DNA from: JAEVLT01 sp044598425
GTDB lineage: Bacteria; Bacillota; Bacilli; Bacillales; Cytobacillaceae
Assembly: GCA_044598425.1 (NCBI GenBank)
Contig: CP172536.1
Location: forward strand, 1,178,001-1,242,000
Direction: 5' to 3'
DNA length: 64,000 bases
Shown here piece after piece: positions 7,944 to 16,703 of the stretch. A program made the position numbers and the translations under genes. Positions within the stretch are counted from its first letter, which is position 1. The number at the start of each line of letters is the position of its first letter. Below the pieces are notes generated by a model, which searched no databases, was not told the origin of the DNA, and worked only from the letters and a program-made list of their open reading frames with translations.

Positions 7944-8227
7944 GGTTAACAGCCCTTTTCCTTTGTTTTAAGTTTAGTTCAGCTTAATTCGGGTAAAATG
8001 AAGCAACTAATCCAATAAGAATATTTATAGCAGCGGAGGACAAATTGCCTATTGAATATTGTCCATTATTTTAGCATAACAGCTTTTGAACGAAAAACGA
8101 TGTGCTTATCACCATTTACTAGGTATTCGCACAAATTAGTTGCAATATACGAGGGCTGCTCATACTATAACAGTAAAAAATATTCGAAAAAATCAGGTGG
8201 TATGGAAAGAAGGGAGTGTCTGGTCTT

Positions 8228-8425
8228 ATGAGACAAGTAATGAATACTGCATCTCGAAGAAAAACAAGCGAAAAAGAAAGAACAGCCATTTTAAGGTTAG
8301 AAATGGATTATGAGTTAGCCACTTTGTTTGAAGCAATGACAGAAAAAAATAAAGAAAAAATAAAGGAGTGTAAACAAAAATTAGAAAGAATCCGCCAAGA
8401 ATTACTGCGCTTAAAAGCTCTTTAA
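8228..8425 (+). CDS. Small charged helical protein, YkzI-like
   Basis: A 65-residue, lysine/glutamate-rich protein, predicted as one or two long helices with coiled-coil character (TEKNKEKIKECKQKLERIRQELLRL). The position ahead of suhB and the size match B. subtilis ykzI, but I assign it only as YkzI-like. ATG 8228 is preferred to the in-frame GTG 8216 because AAGGGAG directly abuts that GTG. CATACTATA at 8161-8169 resembles a mother-cell sigma factor -10, without a convincing -35. It is followed by a strong terminator. Confidence 0.6.
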   Translation: MRQVMNTASRRKTSEKERTAILRLEMDYELATLFEAMTEKNKEKIKECKQKLERIRQELLRLKAL

Positions 8426-8502
8426 GTGAAAGGATTCGAAGATTTGCATAAGGGGAAGCGCTGAAGAATGAAGCAAAACCGCATTCAACATTATACAACT
8501 TA

Positions 8503-8545
8503 AAACGAACTCCTAGTTTGGAAAATAGGGGTTCGTTTATTATTT
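8503..8545 (+). terminator. Terminator after the YkzI-like gene
   Basis: 13-bp stem AAACGAACTCCTA (8503-8515) / TAGGGGTTCGTTT (8526-8538), one G-T pair, followed by ATTATTTTT. Confidence 0.9.
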
Positions 8546-8572
8546 TTCGTAAAAAACCCTGTTAGGGGGGAG

Positions 8573-8601
8573 GCTAAAAGTTGATGGTTTTAGCGTTTTT
8601 T
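8573..8601 (+). terminator. Second terminator-like hairpin ahead of suhB
   Basis: GCTAAAA (8573-8579) / TTTTAGC (8588-8594) then GTTTTTT. It lies 80 bases before the suhB start and after a GGGGGGAGG purine run. Either a back-up terminator or an attenuator in a suhB leader; the sequence does not decide. Confidence 0.5.
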
Positions 8602-8683
8602 AATAAGCTAAGAATATCACTTTGTGGAAAATTTAGCGGCATACATAGGAATAGGGAAGAATTGTTAAATTGGAGGACATACC

Positions 8684-9481
8684 ATGGACTGGGAAAGTAT
8701 TGATCGGAATGCAAAACAGTGGATCAAAGAGGCAGGGGATAGAATTCGCTCCTCTTTTGACAAGACGTTAAACGTGCAAACAAAATCAAATCCGAATGAT
8801 TTAGTAACAAATATGGATAAAGAAATTGAACAATTTTTCATTGCTAAAATCAGGGAAACGTATCCAGATCACCAAATTTTAGGTGAAGAAGGGTTTGGTG
8901 ATGAGATCGAGCACCTTCATGGAATTGTTTGGATGATTGATCCGATTGATGGGACAATGAATTTTATTCATCAGCAGCGAAACTTTGCCATCTCACTAGG
9001 AATATATGAAGATGGTATAGGGAAAATCGGGTTTGTGTATGATGTTGTCCATAATGAGTTGTACCATGCGCAAAAAGGGCAGGGAGCCTTCTTAAACGGC
9101 AAACGATTGCCTATGTTGAAAGAAGCAAAAGTAAATGAAGCGATCATTGCGCTAAATGCTACGTGGGTGATTGAAAATAGGCGGATTGATCATAATCTCA
9201 TGATTCCGCTTGTAAGGGATGCAAGGGGAACAAGGTCCTATGGAACGGCAACGCTTGAAATGATTTACGTTGCAACCGGCAGGGTGGATGCTTATATCTC
9301 GCTAAGGCTGGCGCCTTGGGATTATGCGGGCGGCACCATAATCGTTGAAGAACTAGGCGGAGTTGTTACGAATTTAAGAGGAGAAAAACTGGATTTTCTT
9401 TCAAAGGACTCCGTATTCGCTGCGAAGCCTGGCCTTCATGGAACGATTTTAAAGAATTACTTAAAAGACGGAAAATGGTAA
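8684..9481 (+). CDS. suhB: Inositol-1-monophosphatase family phosphatase
   Basis: Mg-dependent, Li-sensitive phosphatase fold of 265 residues. The metal-binding motifs are complete: EE at 68-69 (LGEEGF), DPIDGT at 86-91 and WDYAGG near residue 207. In B. subtilis the gene at this position is yktC (suhB), an inositol monophosphatase. Family members also hydrolyse FBP, NADP or PAP, so substrate is not fixed by sequence. GGAGG lies 6-7 bases before the ATG. Monocistronic between terminators. Confidence 0.9.
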   Translation: MDWESIDRNAKQWIKEAGDRIRSSFDKTLNVQTKSNPNDLVTNMDKEIEQFFIAKIRETYPDHQILGEEGFGDEIEHLHGIVWMIDPIDGTMNFIHQQRNFAISLGIYEDGIGKIGFVYDVVHNELYHAQKGQGAFLNGKRLPMLKEAKVNEAIIALNATWVIENRRIDHNLMIPLVRDARGTRSYGTATLEMIYVATGRVDAYISLRLAPWDYAGGTIIVEELGGVVTNLRGEKLDFLSKDSVFAAKPGLHGTILKNYLKDGKW

Positions 9482-9492
9482 TAAGCAAACTA

Positions 9493-9525
9493 CCCGGAAC
9501 AAAATGTTCCGGGCTTTTGATTTTA
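9493..9525. terminator. Terminator between suhB and ylaF
   Basis: CCCGGAACA (9493-9501) / TGTTCCGGG (9505-9513), 3-base loop, then CTTTTGATTTT on the + strand. Confidence 0.85.
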
Positions 9526-9708
9526 CAAGGCTCCGTTTTCCCTCATTTTCCGTTTTGTTTTAAATCCCAACCCCATGATGATAACTAAAGCGATTACAGA
9601 GGCAATTGCCTCAACAATGCTTTTTTCGGCAATCGCTATGCCAATCCCCATGATGCTTCCGGCGGATAATATAGAATAAATAAGAAAAACCCATTTAATC
9701 TGTTTCAC
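9523..9708 (-). CDS. ylaF: Small membrane protein YlaF (DUF5325)
   Basis: A 61-residue protein with two membrane helices (about 5-25 and 31-50) joined by a short EKSIVE turn, and a basic C-terminal end KTKRKMREN. Size, topology and position immediately upstream of and divergent from typA match B. subtilis YlaF. The start is GTG, with AGGAGG eight bases upstream on the minus strand. Function unknown. Confidence 0.75.
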   Translation of the reverse strand: MKQIKWVFLIYSILSAGSIMGIGIAIAEKSIVEAIASVIALVIIMGLGFKTKRKMRENGAL

Positions 9709-9774
9709 TTTTTTTCCTCCTTTACCACATTTTAAAAATTCTTTTTTTGGTCATTTTTTATGTGAAAAAGCACC

Positions 9775-9841
9775 TTGATTCCTTATAATAAACATTGTAC
9801 AATAAAAAGCTTTTAGGTTTCTATACTAAATGTGATATAAT
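9775..9841 (+). promoter_or_regulatory. Two candidate sigma-A promoters of typA
   Basis: Distal: TTGATT (9775-9780), 17 bp, TACAAT (9798-9803). Proximal: extended -10 TGATATAAT (9833-9841) with a poor -35. Both read toward typA, which starts at 9909. Confidence 0.6.
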
Positions 9842-9908
9842 GTTTGAGTTGTGATTGGGAAACTAAAATAAAATTTATTTTTATGAATATAGGTAGGAGT
9901 GAAATTTT

Positions 9909-11747
9909 TTGAAATTGAGAGAAGATATCCGCAATATTGCTATTATTGCCCACGTTGACCATGGAAAAACAACATTGGTTGACCAATTGTTAAAACAGTC
10001 TGGGATCTTCCGTTCAAATGAACACATTGAAGAACGTGCAATGGATTCTAATGACTTGGAAAGAGAACGCGGGATTACGATTTTAGCAAAGAACACAGCG
10101 ATTCAATATAAAAATACAAGAATTAATATTCTTGATACACCAGGACATGCTGATTTTGGCGGCGAAGTGGAACGGATCATGAAAATGGTGGACGGCGTTT
10201 TATTGGTGGTGGATGCTTATGAAGGATGTATGCCGCAAACACGGTTTGTTTTAAAGAAAGCACTGGAGCAAAATTTAACACCGATTGTCGTCGTTAACAA
10301 AATTGACCGCGATTTTGCCCGCCCTGCGGAAGTGGTTGATGAGGTTTTGGATTTATTTATTGAACTTGGCGCTAATGAAGACCAGCTTGAGTTTCCTGTT
10401 GTTTATGCTTCGGCGATAAATGGAACAGCCAGTATGGATCCGGATAAGCAGGATGAAAATATGCAGGCTTTATATGACGCCATTATCGAACATATTCCAG
10501 CACCGATCGATAACCGCGATGAACCGCTGCAATTTCAAGTTGCACTGCTTGACTACAATGACTATGTTGGCAGAATTGGAATTGGACGAGTTTTTCGCGG
10601 TTCGATGCAGGTTGGCCAGCAGGTTGCTCTTATGAAGCTTGATGGAACTGTAAAGCAATTTCGGGTAACGAAAATTTTTGGCTTCTTTGGTTTAAAACGC
10701 GAGGAAGTAAATGAAGCTTTTGCTGGGGATTTAATTGCCGTTTCCGGTATGGAAGATATCAATGTTGGCGAAACAGTCTGCCCGGTAGAACATCAGGAAG
10801 CATTGCCGGTGCTAAGGATTGACGAACCGACGCTGCAAATGACATTCTTAGTTAATAACAGCCCTTTTGCCGGTAGAGAAGGAAAATATTTAACAGCAAG
10901 AAAAATTGAAGAACGATTACGGGCTCAATTGCATACGGATGTCAGCCTGCGCGTTGAAAATACAGATTCTCCGGATGCATGGATTGTTTCTGGCCGCGGT
11001 GAACTTCATTTATCCATTTTGATTGAAAATATGCGCCGTGAAGGTTTTGAGCTTCAAGTATCGAAGCCTGAAGTAATCGTCAAAGATATTGATGGAGTAC
11101 GCTGCGAGCCTGTAGAGCGGGTGCAAATTGATGTGCCGGAAGAGCATACAGGTGCTATCATGGAATCGATTGGCGCACGCAAAGGTGAACTGCTTGATAT
11201 GATAAACAACGGATCTGGTCAAGTTCGGTTAATCTTCAATGTACCTGCCCGCGGCTTAATTGGCTATACAACGGAATTTATGACATTGACACGCGGTTAT
11301 GGAATTATTAATCACACTTTTGACAGCTATCAGCCGATGCTGCAAGGGCAAGTAGGCGGAAGACGTCAAGGTGTGCTAGTATCAATGGAAACTGGAAAAG
11401 CTTCGACATATGGAATTATGCAGGTTGAAGACCGTGGTACCATATTCGTTGAACCGGGAACGGAAATTTACGAGGGCATGATTGTCGGCGAAAATTCTCG
11501 TGAAAATGATCTTGCGGTTAATGTTACAAAAGTAAAACAGGCAACGAACGTTCGTTCTGCAACTAAAGACCAAACAGCTGTTATTAAGAAGCCTCGCATT
11601 ATGACGTTAGAGGAATCATTAGAATATTTAAATGATGATGAGTATTGTGAAGTCACTCCAGAATCTGTACGTCTTCGCAAAAAGGTTCTTGATAAAAATG
11701 AACGGGAAAAATTGGCTAGAAAGAAAAAATATGCGGAATTAAGCTAA
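9909..11747 (+). CDS. typA: Translational GTPase TypA/BipA
   Basis: A 612-residue ribosome-associated GTPase of the EF-G family, needed for ribosome assembly and stress or cold adaptation. The G domain shows the P-loop AHVDHGKTT (14-22), switch motif RGIT, DTPGH and NKID, followed by beta-barrel domain II, two EF-G-like domains (SGRGELHLSILIENMRREG) and the TypA-specific C-terminal domain. Length is normal. Start is TTG, supported by TAGGAGTGAAA at good spacing. It corresponds to ylaG of B. subtilis. The next gene ylaH follows without a terminator. Confidence 0.97.
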   Translation: MKLREDIRNIAIIAHVDHGKTTLVDQLLKQSGIFRSNEHIEERAMDSNDLERERGITILAKNTAIQYKNTRINILDTPGHADFGGEVERIMKMVDGVLLVVDAYEGCMPQTRFVLKKALEQNLTPIVVVNKIDRDFARPAEVVDEVLDLFIELGANEDQLEFPVVYASAINGTASMDPDKQDENMQALYDAIIEHIPAPIDNRDEPLQFQVALLDYNDYVGRIGIGRVFRGSMQVGQQVALMKLDGTVKQFRVTKIFGFFGLKREEVNEAFAGDLIAVSGMEDINVGETVCPVEHQEALPVLRIDEPTLQMTFLVNNSPFAGREGKYLTARKIEERLRAQLHTDVSLRVENTDSPDAWIVSGRGELHLSILIENMRREGFELQVSKPEVIVKDIDGVRCEPVERVQIDVPEEHTGAIMESIGARKGELLDMINNGSGQVRLIFNVPARGLIGYTTEFMTLTRGYGIINHTFDSYQPMLQGQVGGRRQGVLVSMETGKASTYGIMQVEDRGTIFVEPGTEIYEGMIVGENSRENDLAVNVTKVKQATNVRSATKDQTAVIKKPRIMTLEESLEYLNDDEYCEVTPESVRLRKKVLDKNEREKLARKKKYAELS

Positions 11748-11859
11748 ATGCTTAGAACTGTAGTCCAAAGCATCAGTGAAAATGTCCCAGCTAGATGATG
11801 CGAATAATTTTTCTGGAGCGGCACTGATGCAAGCTTTATTTTCTTGGGGAGGGTCGCGA

Positions 11860-12183
11860 ATGGTAAAGGAACGTCTTTCGTTTTTTGCTGCTTTGTACAA
11901 AGTGAGCGAACAGCCGAAGGTTGGCATGTGGCTTCTTTATCTGACCATTGTTGTGCTGTCCGTTATCGTCTATAAACTGGGTTTTGCAAAAAAAATGCCG
12001 TTGGGAAAATCAGTGATTATTTACTTTTTTCTGGTCGTCGGCTGTACGTTTTTAACTTTTCTCGGCGCCTTTTTACCGGTTGCAGAAGGTTTGGTTGTGG
12101 CTGCACTTATCCTGATTATATATAAAATCCGGCTGCACCAATCTAAAAAGCAGCAAGCAGATGCCGAAAAGGAGGGTTTTTAA
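11860..12183 (+). CDS. ylaH: Membrane protein YlaH
   Basis: A 107-residue protein beginning MVKERLSFFAALYKV. It has three hydrophobic segments (about residues 22-42, 51-71 and 74-91) and a polar C-terminal tail. The similarity in N-terminal motif and position after typA match YlaH. The start ATG 11860 has GGGAGGG upstream; an in-frame extension of 28 codons exists but has no SD. The final codons carry AAGGAGGG for the abutting next gene. Function unknown. Confidence 0.8.
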   Translation: MVKERLSFFAALYKVSEQPKVGMWLLYLTIVVLSVIVYKLGFAKKMPLGKSVIIYFFLVVGCTFLTFLGAFLPVAEGLVVAALILIIYKIRLHQSKKQQADAEKEGF

Positions 12184-12477
12184 TTGCAATCTTTGCAGGA
12201 TGCTCTTTATAACTGGCTCACAATTAAGATTGTAAGTGACGCCCGCCCGGATGATAACGCAGCAAAGGATACGAAAGACCTTTTTGAAGGAATGCTTTTT
12301 TCCGACCATGGATTATCAAATATCGAAGTCACGAAAGATGACATGATGTACTATATTTCCTACACTCAAAAAAATGAATGCAAGAAATCCCAGTTTCCAG
12401 TTGAATTGATTGAGGTACTGCTTAATCAGATTAATTTGGAGCCGGAAAAGTATGTGAACTATCCAGTTGAAGACTAA
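12184..12477 (+). CDS. Conserved hypothetical protein, unrecognised
   Basis: A 97-residue acidic soluble protein, starting with TTG exactly after the ylaH stop; AAGGAGGG lies 6-7 bases upstream. It ends at a shared terminator, so it is translated from the ylaH transcript. Two helices (LQDALYNWLTIKIV; ELIEVLLNQINL) flank a segment with alternating strands (IEVTKDDMMYYISYTQK). I know no family name and B. subtilis has no named gene here that I can recall. Function unknown. Confidence 0.75.
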   Translation: MQSLQDALYNWLTIKIVSDARPDDNAAKDTKDLFEGMLFSDHGLSNIEVTKDDMMYYISYTQKNECKKSQFPVELIEVLLNQINLEPEKYVNYPVED

Positions 12478-12478
12478 A

Positions 12479-12510
12479 AAAACTCGCCGCATCGGTGAGT
12501 TTTTTGTCTA
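12479..12510. terminator. Bidirectional terminator before ylaI
   Basis: Stem AAACTCGCCG (about 12480-12489) / CGGTGAGTTT (about 12494-12503) with flanking A and T runs, one mismatch. Confidence 0.8.
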
Positions 12511-12523
12511 CCATAAAATTATT

Positions 12524-12724
12524 TTACCAATCATCGTTTTGAAGCCTTGAGCGATAAAGCCGAAAGTTACCTGTTTCAATCCGTGCTTTTGTTTTTTCGG
12601 CAATCCGCTCATTGCAGCTTTTGCACATATAAGTATGGATGGGGCGATTCCGAAGCCGCTTTGCCAGCAGTGTTTCATCATCAATTGATTCAATCTTTTC
12701 GCAAATTACACATTTTACCCGCAT
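12524..12724 (-). CDS. ylaI: Zinc-ribbon protein YlaI (DUF2197)
   Basis: A 66-residue protein with two Cys pairs, CVIC (5-8) and CKSC (about 38-41), that would bind one zinc. The basic residues between and after them (ERIAEKTKARI) suggest contact with nucleic acid or protein, which is inference. ATG at 12724 is preferred to an upstream in-frame start because GAGGTG precedes it and the family begins MRVKCVIC. Position matches B. subtilis ylaI. Function unknown. Confidence 0.85.
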   Translation of the reverse strand: MRVKCVICEKIESIDDETLLAKRLRNRPIHTYMCKSCNERIAEKTKARIETGNFRLYRSRLQNDDW

Positions 12725-12931
12725 ATCTAACACCTCAAATCGTATCTTCCCAATAAGTGAAGAGGATAAGTCCTGACAATAGTATATCATGCCGGGAATG
12801 AGGAAGGTAATCAAATCGATCAGGCTGCTTTACTATACAGGCAAACGCAGCCTCGCTTGCTGAAAAAAAAAGATCGTAGTAAGATGATGATAGCTGTGCG
12901 CACAGCAGAGAGGGAAAGAAAAGGGGTTGGA

Positions 12932-13390
12932 ATGATGGCAAATGAAGTGGAACAAAAGTTACTTAAACCTTTATTTGATGAACTTCAGAAGGAAAGATTC
13001 GTTACAATTGCTACCGTTGATTTTGAAACGGGCGGTCCGAATGTAAGTGCAATTTCTTGGGTTCTGGCCAAAGACGATAGCACAATTTATTTTGCTGTTG
13101 ATCAACGCTCAAGAATTATTCAAAATTTAAAAAACAACAAAAAAGCGGTCATTAACCTAATTGCAAATGAATCTACATATTCAATTCAAGGGGAGGCCAG
13201 TATCAAACAGGAGCGTTTAAGTGACGTCCCGCTGAAACTTGCACTCGTAGAATTGAAAATCAATGAAGTGCGTGACGTGATGTTTTACGGTTCAAAAATT
13301 ATTACAGAACCGCAATATGATAAAACATACGACAAAGTTGCCGCTGCTAAACTGGACAATCAGGTAATGGAGGCAATGAAGAAAGCTTAG
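12932..13390 (+). CDS. Pyridoxamine 5'-phosphate oxidase-like FMN-binding protein
   Basis: A 152-residue split-barrel protein. ERFVTIATVDFETGGPNVSAISWVLAKD and TIYFAVDQRSRIIQNLKNNKKAVINLI are the typical first strands and flavin-binding turn of the PNPOx-like superfamily. Members bind FMN, F420 or haem, and the substrate cannot be told. Start ATG 12932 (or the adjacent ATG 12935) follows AAGGGG. It lies between ylaI and ylaJ, where B. subtilis has no such gene that I recall. Convergent with ylaJ. Confidence 0.75.
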   Translation: MMANEVEQKLLKPLFDELQKERFVTIATVDFETGGPNVSAISWVLAKDDSTIYFAVDQRSRIIQNLKNNKKAVINLIANESTYSIQGEASIKQERLSDVPLKLALVELKINEVRDVMFYGSKIITEPQYDKTYDKVAAAKLDNQVMEAMKKA

Positions 13391-13418
13391 CCATATATGT
13401 GGCTAAGCTTTTATTTTT
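13383..13418. terminator. Bidirectional terminator, PNPOx-like gene and ylaJ
   Basis: AAGCTTAGCCA (13383-13393) / TGGCTAAGCTT around a TATATG loop, T-rich tail. It overlaps both stop regions. Confidence 0.85.
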
Positions 13419-13995
13419 GATAATTTGATTCTTTTTCCTGTTTGTGTTCGAGATTCTGTTTTTCGTTTTGGTTCAGCTTTTTCTTTTGATCTTCCGTACC
13501 GCTCTTTGGGTTAGGAGTGATCAAATCACCTGGGATTTCGGGCATTAATCGGCCCGCAATATCGGAAAGTTCGTTCATTATTCCTTGGATCGGCCTTCCC
13601 TTCTTAATTTCCGCAGATATTTCTTTTAGCCGCTGTGTTGTGTCAGGGTCTGCAATCACAATCGCTTTTGCTCCATATGGATCTTTTTTTAAACTTTCCG
13701 CAACTGAATATTTGATCGAGCCTACCTGGGAACGGTCGATTTTCGAATTTACGTCAATGCCGACGATTGCATATCTTCCTAAAACCACCGCTGTTGCGTC
13801 ATGAACGTTTGGAACACTTGTTGCCAGCTCAACAAGATGTTTGGAAATTTCCTGGCCTGTTTTTCGATCAACTTCTTGAATCGTACTATTTTTGACATTT
13901 ATCGATTGCGGATGATTGTTTTGCTGGGCATTCCTCGTTTGGCTGCAAGCCGTTAAAATTGAAAAAAGAGCAAGAGCAATAAATGCTTTTTTCAT
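13411..13995 (-). CDS. ylaJ: YhcN/YlaJ family sporulation lipoprotein
   Basis: A 194-residue protein with a lipoprotein signal peptide ending in LTAC (Cys17). The mature part has a conserved ferredoxin-like region (VHDATAVVLGRYAIVGIDVNSKIDRSQVG; KYSVAESLKKDP) as in YhcN and YlaJ, which localise to the spore membrane or cortex and affect germination. The C-terminal 30 residues are Lys/Gln/Asn-rich. AGAGGTGG precedes the ATG on the minus strand. Divergent from ylaK. Confidence 0.85.
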   Translation of the reverse strand: MKKAFIALALFSILTACSQTRNAQQNNHPQSINVKNSTIQEVDRKTGQEISKHLVELATSVPNVHDATAVVLGRYAIVGIDVNSKIDRSQVGSIKYSVAESLKKDPYGAKAIVIADPDTTQRLKEISAEIKKGRPIQGIMNELSDIAGRLMPEIPGDLITPNPKSGTEDQKKKLNQNEKQNLEHKQEKESNYQK

Positions 13996-14195
13996 TAGAA
14001 TCCACCTCTGGTTTCAAACTGATCCGTGTTTACCGTTTGGTTAAAAAGAAACGAGATCAGTTCTTTCGTTAACTCATAATTATTGTGTGGAATTTCTTCT
14101 ATCTTTATTCTGACAAACATATATTTTACCAAGGTTCCACCCTACAAAGCGTTGGCACCGCAATATTTAAATCAAGAGAAGCGGGAGGCGTCAGA

Positions 14196-15524
14196 TTGAG
14201 TAAAATTTATGTATTAGATACAAACGTCTTATTACAAGACCCGTATTCCATTTTCTCTTTTGAGGATAATGAGGTTATTATTCCTGCAGTTGTGCTGGAA
14301 GAAGTGGATTCAAAAAAAAGATATATGGATGAAATTGGAAGTAACGCAAGGCATGTCTCAAGGATGATTGATAATCTGAGGGCATCAGGAAAACTACATG
14401 AAAAAATTTCTCTTGAAAATGGCGGTACTTTACGAATTGAATTAAATCACCGATCTTTCCACGAACTCCAAGATATATTCGTGGAAAAAACAAACGATAA
14501 TCGAATTCTTGCAGTCGCAAAGAATTTATTCTTAGAAGAACAAACGAAGGAAAATGGGAAAAAGGTTGTCCTTGTCAGCAAGGATGCACTTGTTCGAGTG
14601 AAAGCCGATGCGCTCGGATTGAATGCGGAAGATTTTTTAAGTGACCGTGTTGTCGAGGTTGATCATATCTATACAGGCTTCCTGGAAGTGTATGTGCCCA
14701 TTGAATTGCTGAACCGTTTTTATGAAAAGGGTGAACTCCTTTTGTCGGAAATTGGCAACCATCCTTTTTATCCAAATCAATTTTTACTTATAAAGGACGC
14801 GCTCGGAAGTTCATCTTCGGCTGTTGGAATGGTGGATAAAGCGGCAATGAAGGTGAAAAAGCTTGCTTTAAACCAGGAGCATGTTTGGGGAATTCATCCA
14901 CGCAATGTTCAGCAAACGATGGCAATCGAACTGCTGCTGCGTAAAGATATATCGCTTGTCACACTTATCGGAAAGGCCGGGACAGGAAAGACGCTCTTGG
15001 CGCTTGCTTCAGGGTTGATGCAAACAGAAGATCTTCATGATTTTAAAAAGCTGCTTGTTGCCCGGCCGATTGTTCCGGTTGGCAAAGATTTGGGGTTTTT
15101 ACCTGGAGAGAAACAAGAGAAGCTTAGACCGTGGATGCAGCCGATATACGATAATTTGGAGTTTCTGTTTAACACCAAAAAGCCCGGTGAATTGGATGCG
15201 ATCTTGGCTGGGATGGGTTCAATTGAAGTTGAGGCGCTTACATATATCCGCGGGAGAAGTTTGCCTGAGCAGTTTATTATTGTTGATGAAGCGCAAAATT
15301 TAACCAAGCATGAAGTCAAGACCATCCTAACAAGGGTAGGAGAGGGAAGCAAAATTGTTTTGATGGGCGACCCGGAACAAATCGACCATCCTTACTTAGA
15401 TGCCTATAACAACGGACTGACTTATGTAGTTGAAAAGTTTAAAGATCAAGCGATCTCCGGCCATGTTAAATTGCTGAAAGGTGAGCGTTCCGGGCTTGCA
15501 AGATTGGCTGCCGAGCTGCTGTAG
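14196..15524 (+). CDS. ylaK: PIN domain-PhoH ATPase YlaK
   Basis: A 442-residue protein joining an N-terminal PIN nuclease-like domain (YVLDTNVLLQDP, with acidic residues of the metal site) to a C-terminal PhoH-type P-loop ATPase (Walker A IGKAGTGKT, Walker B FIIVDEAQN, sensor MGDPEQID). PIN-PhoH proteins are thought to act as RNA helicase-nucleases. TTG 14196 is chosen: GCGGGAGGCG precedes it, and the 442-residue product equals B. subtilis YlaK. An upstream in-frame extension of 37 codons lacks an SD. Confidence 0.9.
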   Translation: MSKIYVLDTNVLLQDPYSIFSFEDNEVIIPAVVLEEVDSKKRYMDEIGSNARHVSRMIDNLRASGKLHEKISLENGGTLRIELNHRSFHELQDIFVEKTNDNRILAVAKNLFLEEQTKENGKKVVLVSKDALVRVKADALGLNAEDFLSDRVVEVDHIYTGFLEVYVPIELLNRFYEKGELLLSEIGNHPFYPNQFLLIKDALGSSSSAVGMVDKAAMKVKKLALNQEHVWGIHPRNVQQTMAIELLLRKDISLVTLIGKAGTGKTLLALASGLMQTEDLHDFKKLLVARPIVPVGKDLGFLPGEKQEKLRPWMQPIYDNLEFLFNTKKPGELDAILAGMGSIEVEALTYIRGRSLPEQFIIVDEAQNLTKHEVKTILTRVGEGSKIVLMGDPEQIDHPYLDAYNNGLTYVVEKFKDQAISGHVKLLKGERSGLARLAAELL

Positions 15525-15532
15525 TGAAATAA

Positions 15533-15566
15533 CAAACGAGTGCGGAATCGCACTCGTTTGCTTTAT
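15533..15566. terminator. Bidirectional terminator between ylaK and ylaL
   Basis: Perfect 12-bp stem CAAACGAGTGCG (15533-15544) / CGCACTCGTTTG (15549-15560), loop GAAT. Confidence 0.92.
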
Positions 15567-16060
15567 TTTACGATAAATGTTTTAACTTTTTTTATTGGCT
15601 GGTGCCGATTAGATCCATCTCCGTAATAGATGTGAATCGGGCCATCCTCTTGCAGGGGCTTGCCATGATCTGAGAAACCAAGAATCAGATTATATGCGAT
15701 ATCTAACGGAATTTCTATTTGTTCATCGAGACACTCGATAATAAGAGCTGATGCATCTTCCTTTGGCTCAGCATTTTCAAGAAATGGTTTTAACGGAATC
15801 GCAAAAGAGCCGGTTAACATTTTTTCTTTTTCGAACCTTTTTTCTGATTTCAATGTTGGCGGATAGGTTGCCCCTTCGATTATTTCGCGATCCCAATGTT
15901 TTGAAATGGATTTCGTATACGCTTCCAATTCATCAAGACTTTCCTGTCTTTCCTCGAAGTAAGTTGTGAGATCAATTTTTCGGTCATCGAAGATCCATAC
16001 ACCTGAATCAAGCGTTATGGTATATTTTGAATTTCCGGAAATTAATAGGATGTTGTCCAT
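15563..16060 (-). CDS. ylaL: YlaL family protein of unknown function
   Basis: A 165-residue soluble protein, beta-rich at the N-terminus (ILLISGNSKYTITLDSGVWIFDDRKIDL), ending in HIYYGDGSNRHQPIKKVKTFIVK. Assignment is mainly by position between ylaK and ylaN and by length. ATG 16060 is preferred to an in-frame start 20 codons upstream because AAGGGGGGAA precedes it. The glutaminase gene ylaM, which lies next in B. subtilis, is absent. Function unknown. Confidence 0.7.
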   Translation of the reverse strand: MDNILLISGNSKYTITLDSGVWIFDDRKIDLTTYFEERQESLDELEAYTKSISKHWDREIIEGATYPPTLKSEKRFEKEKMLTGSFAIPLKPFLENAEPKEDASALIIECLDEQIEIPLDIAYNLILGFSDHGKPLQEDGPIHIYYGDGSNRHQPIKKVKTFIVK

Positions 16061-16286
16061 GCTGGTTCCCCCCTTGTATTTACACAAAACAAGTATAGCC
16101 TGTTTTGTGATAGCTGTCATATCTTAAAATTTGTTTTCCATTTTAATTAGGATTAAATTTCCTTTACTGTAAAAGAACTAACTAGTTAAGCAGCTATATG
16201 TTTGATGGGAATACTCTTGCAATTTATGCTAGTTAACGGTAAAATTAATAGATAAGTTGGGTAATCGCTCGGAAACGGGGGGATCA

Positions 16287-16571
16287 ATGTTGGCGTCTGA
16301 AATGATCGTGAATCATCAGGAAAAAGCATACGCCTTGCTACAGGCTGACGCTGAGAAAATTTTAAGACTTATTAAAGTGCAAATGGATAATCTCACGATG
16401 CCTCAATGCCCTCTTTATGAAGAGGTATTGGATACACAAATGTTTGGTTTATCTAGAGAAATTGATTTTGCAGTTCGCCTTGGTTTAATTGACGGAGAAA
16501 TTGGAAAAGCAATTTTAGATAAATTAGAAAGAGAGCTTTCTGCACTTCATGAAGCATCAATAAAAAAATAG
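16287..16571 (+). CDS. ylaN: YlaN (UPF0358), iron-responsive Fur-interacting protein
   Basis: A 94-residue helical protein that matches B. subtilis YlaN closely (SEMIVNHQEKA, VQMDNLTMPQCPLYEEVLDTQMFGLSREIDFAVRLGL). Recent work on B. subtilis and Staphylococcus describes YlaN as an Fe(II)-binding protein that relieves repression by Fur and is important under iron limitation; this is taken from the literature, not seen here. ATG 16287 is supported by GGGGGGA eight bases upstream. Its own terminator separates it from ftsW. Confidence 0.92.
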   Translation: MLASEMIVNHQEKAYALLQADAEKILRLIKVQMDNLTMPQCPLYEEVLDTQMFGLSREIDFAVRLGLIDGEIGKAILDKLERELSALHEASIKK

Positions 16572-16577
16572 CACAAA

Positions 16578-16612
16578 AAACTCAAACAGTAAAATGTTTG
16601 GGTTTTTTTCTT
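16578..16612 (+). terminator. ylaN terminator
   Basis: AAACTCAAACA (16578-16588) / TGTTTGGGTTT (16595-16605), one G-T pair, then TTTTC. Confidence 0.88.
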
Positions 16613-16703
16613 AAATTAAATTTGATAAAGTACCTTTTCCTCACGTATTTCTCGTAATTTTCCATTATAATAGAATCAAAAATAAAATTGAGGACGAGTC
16701 TCC

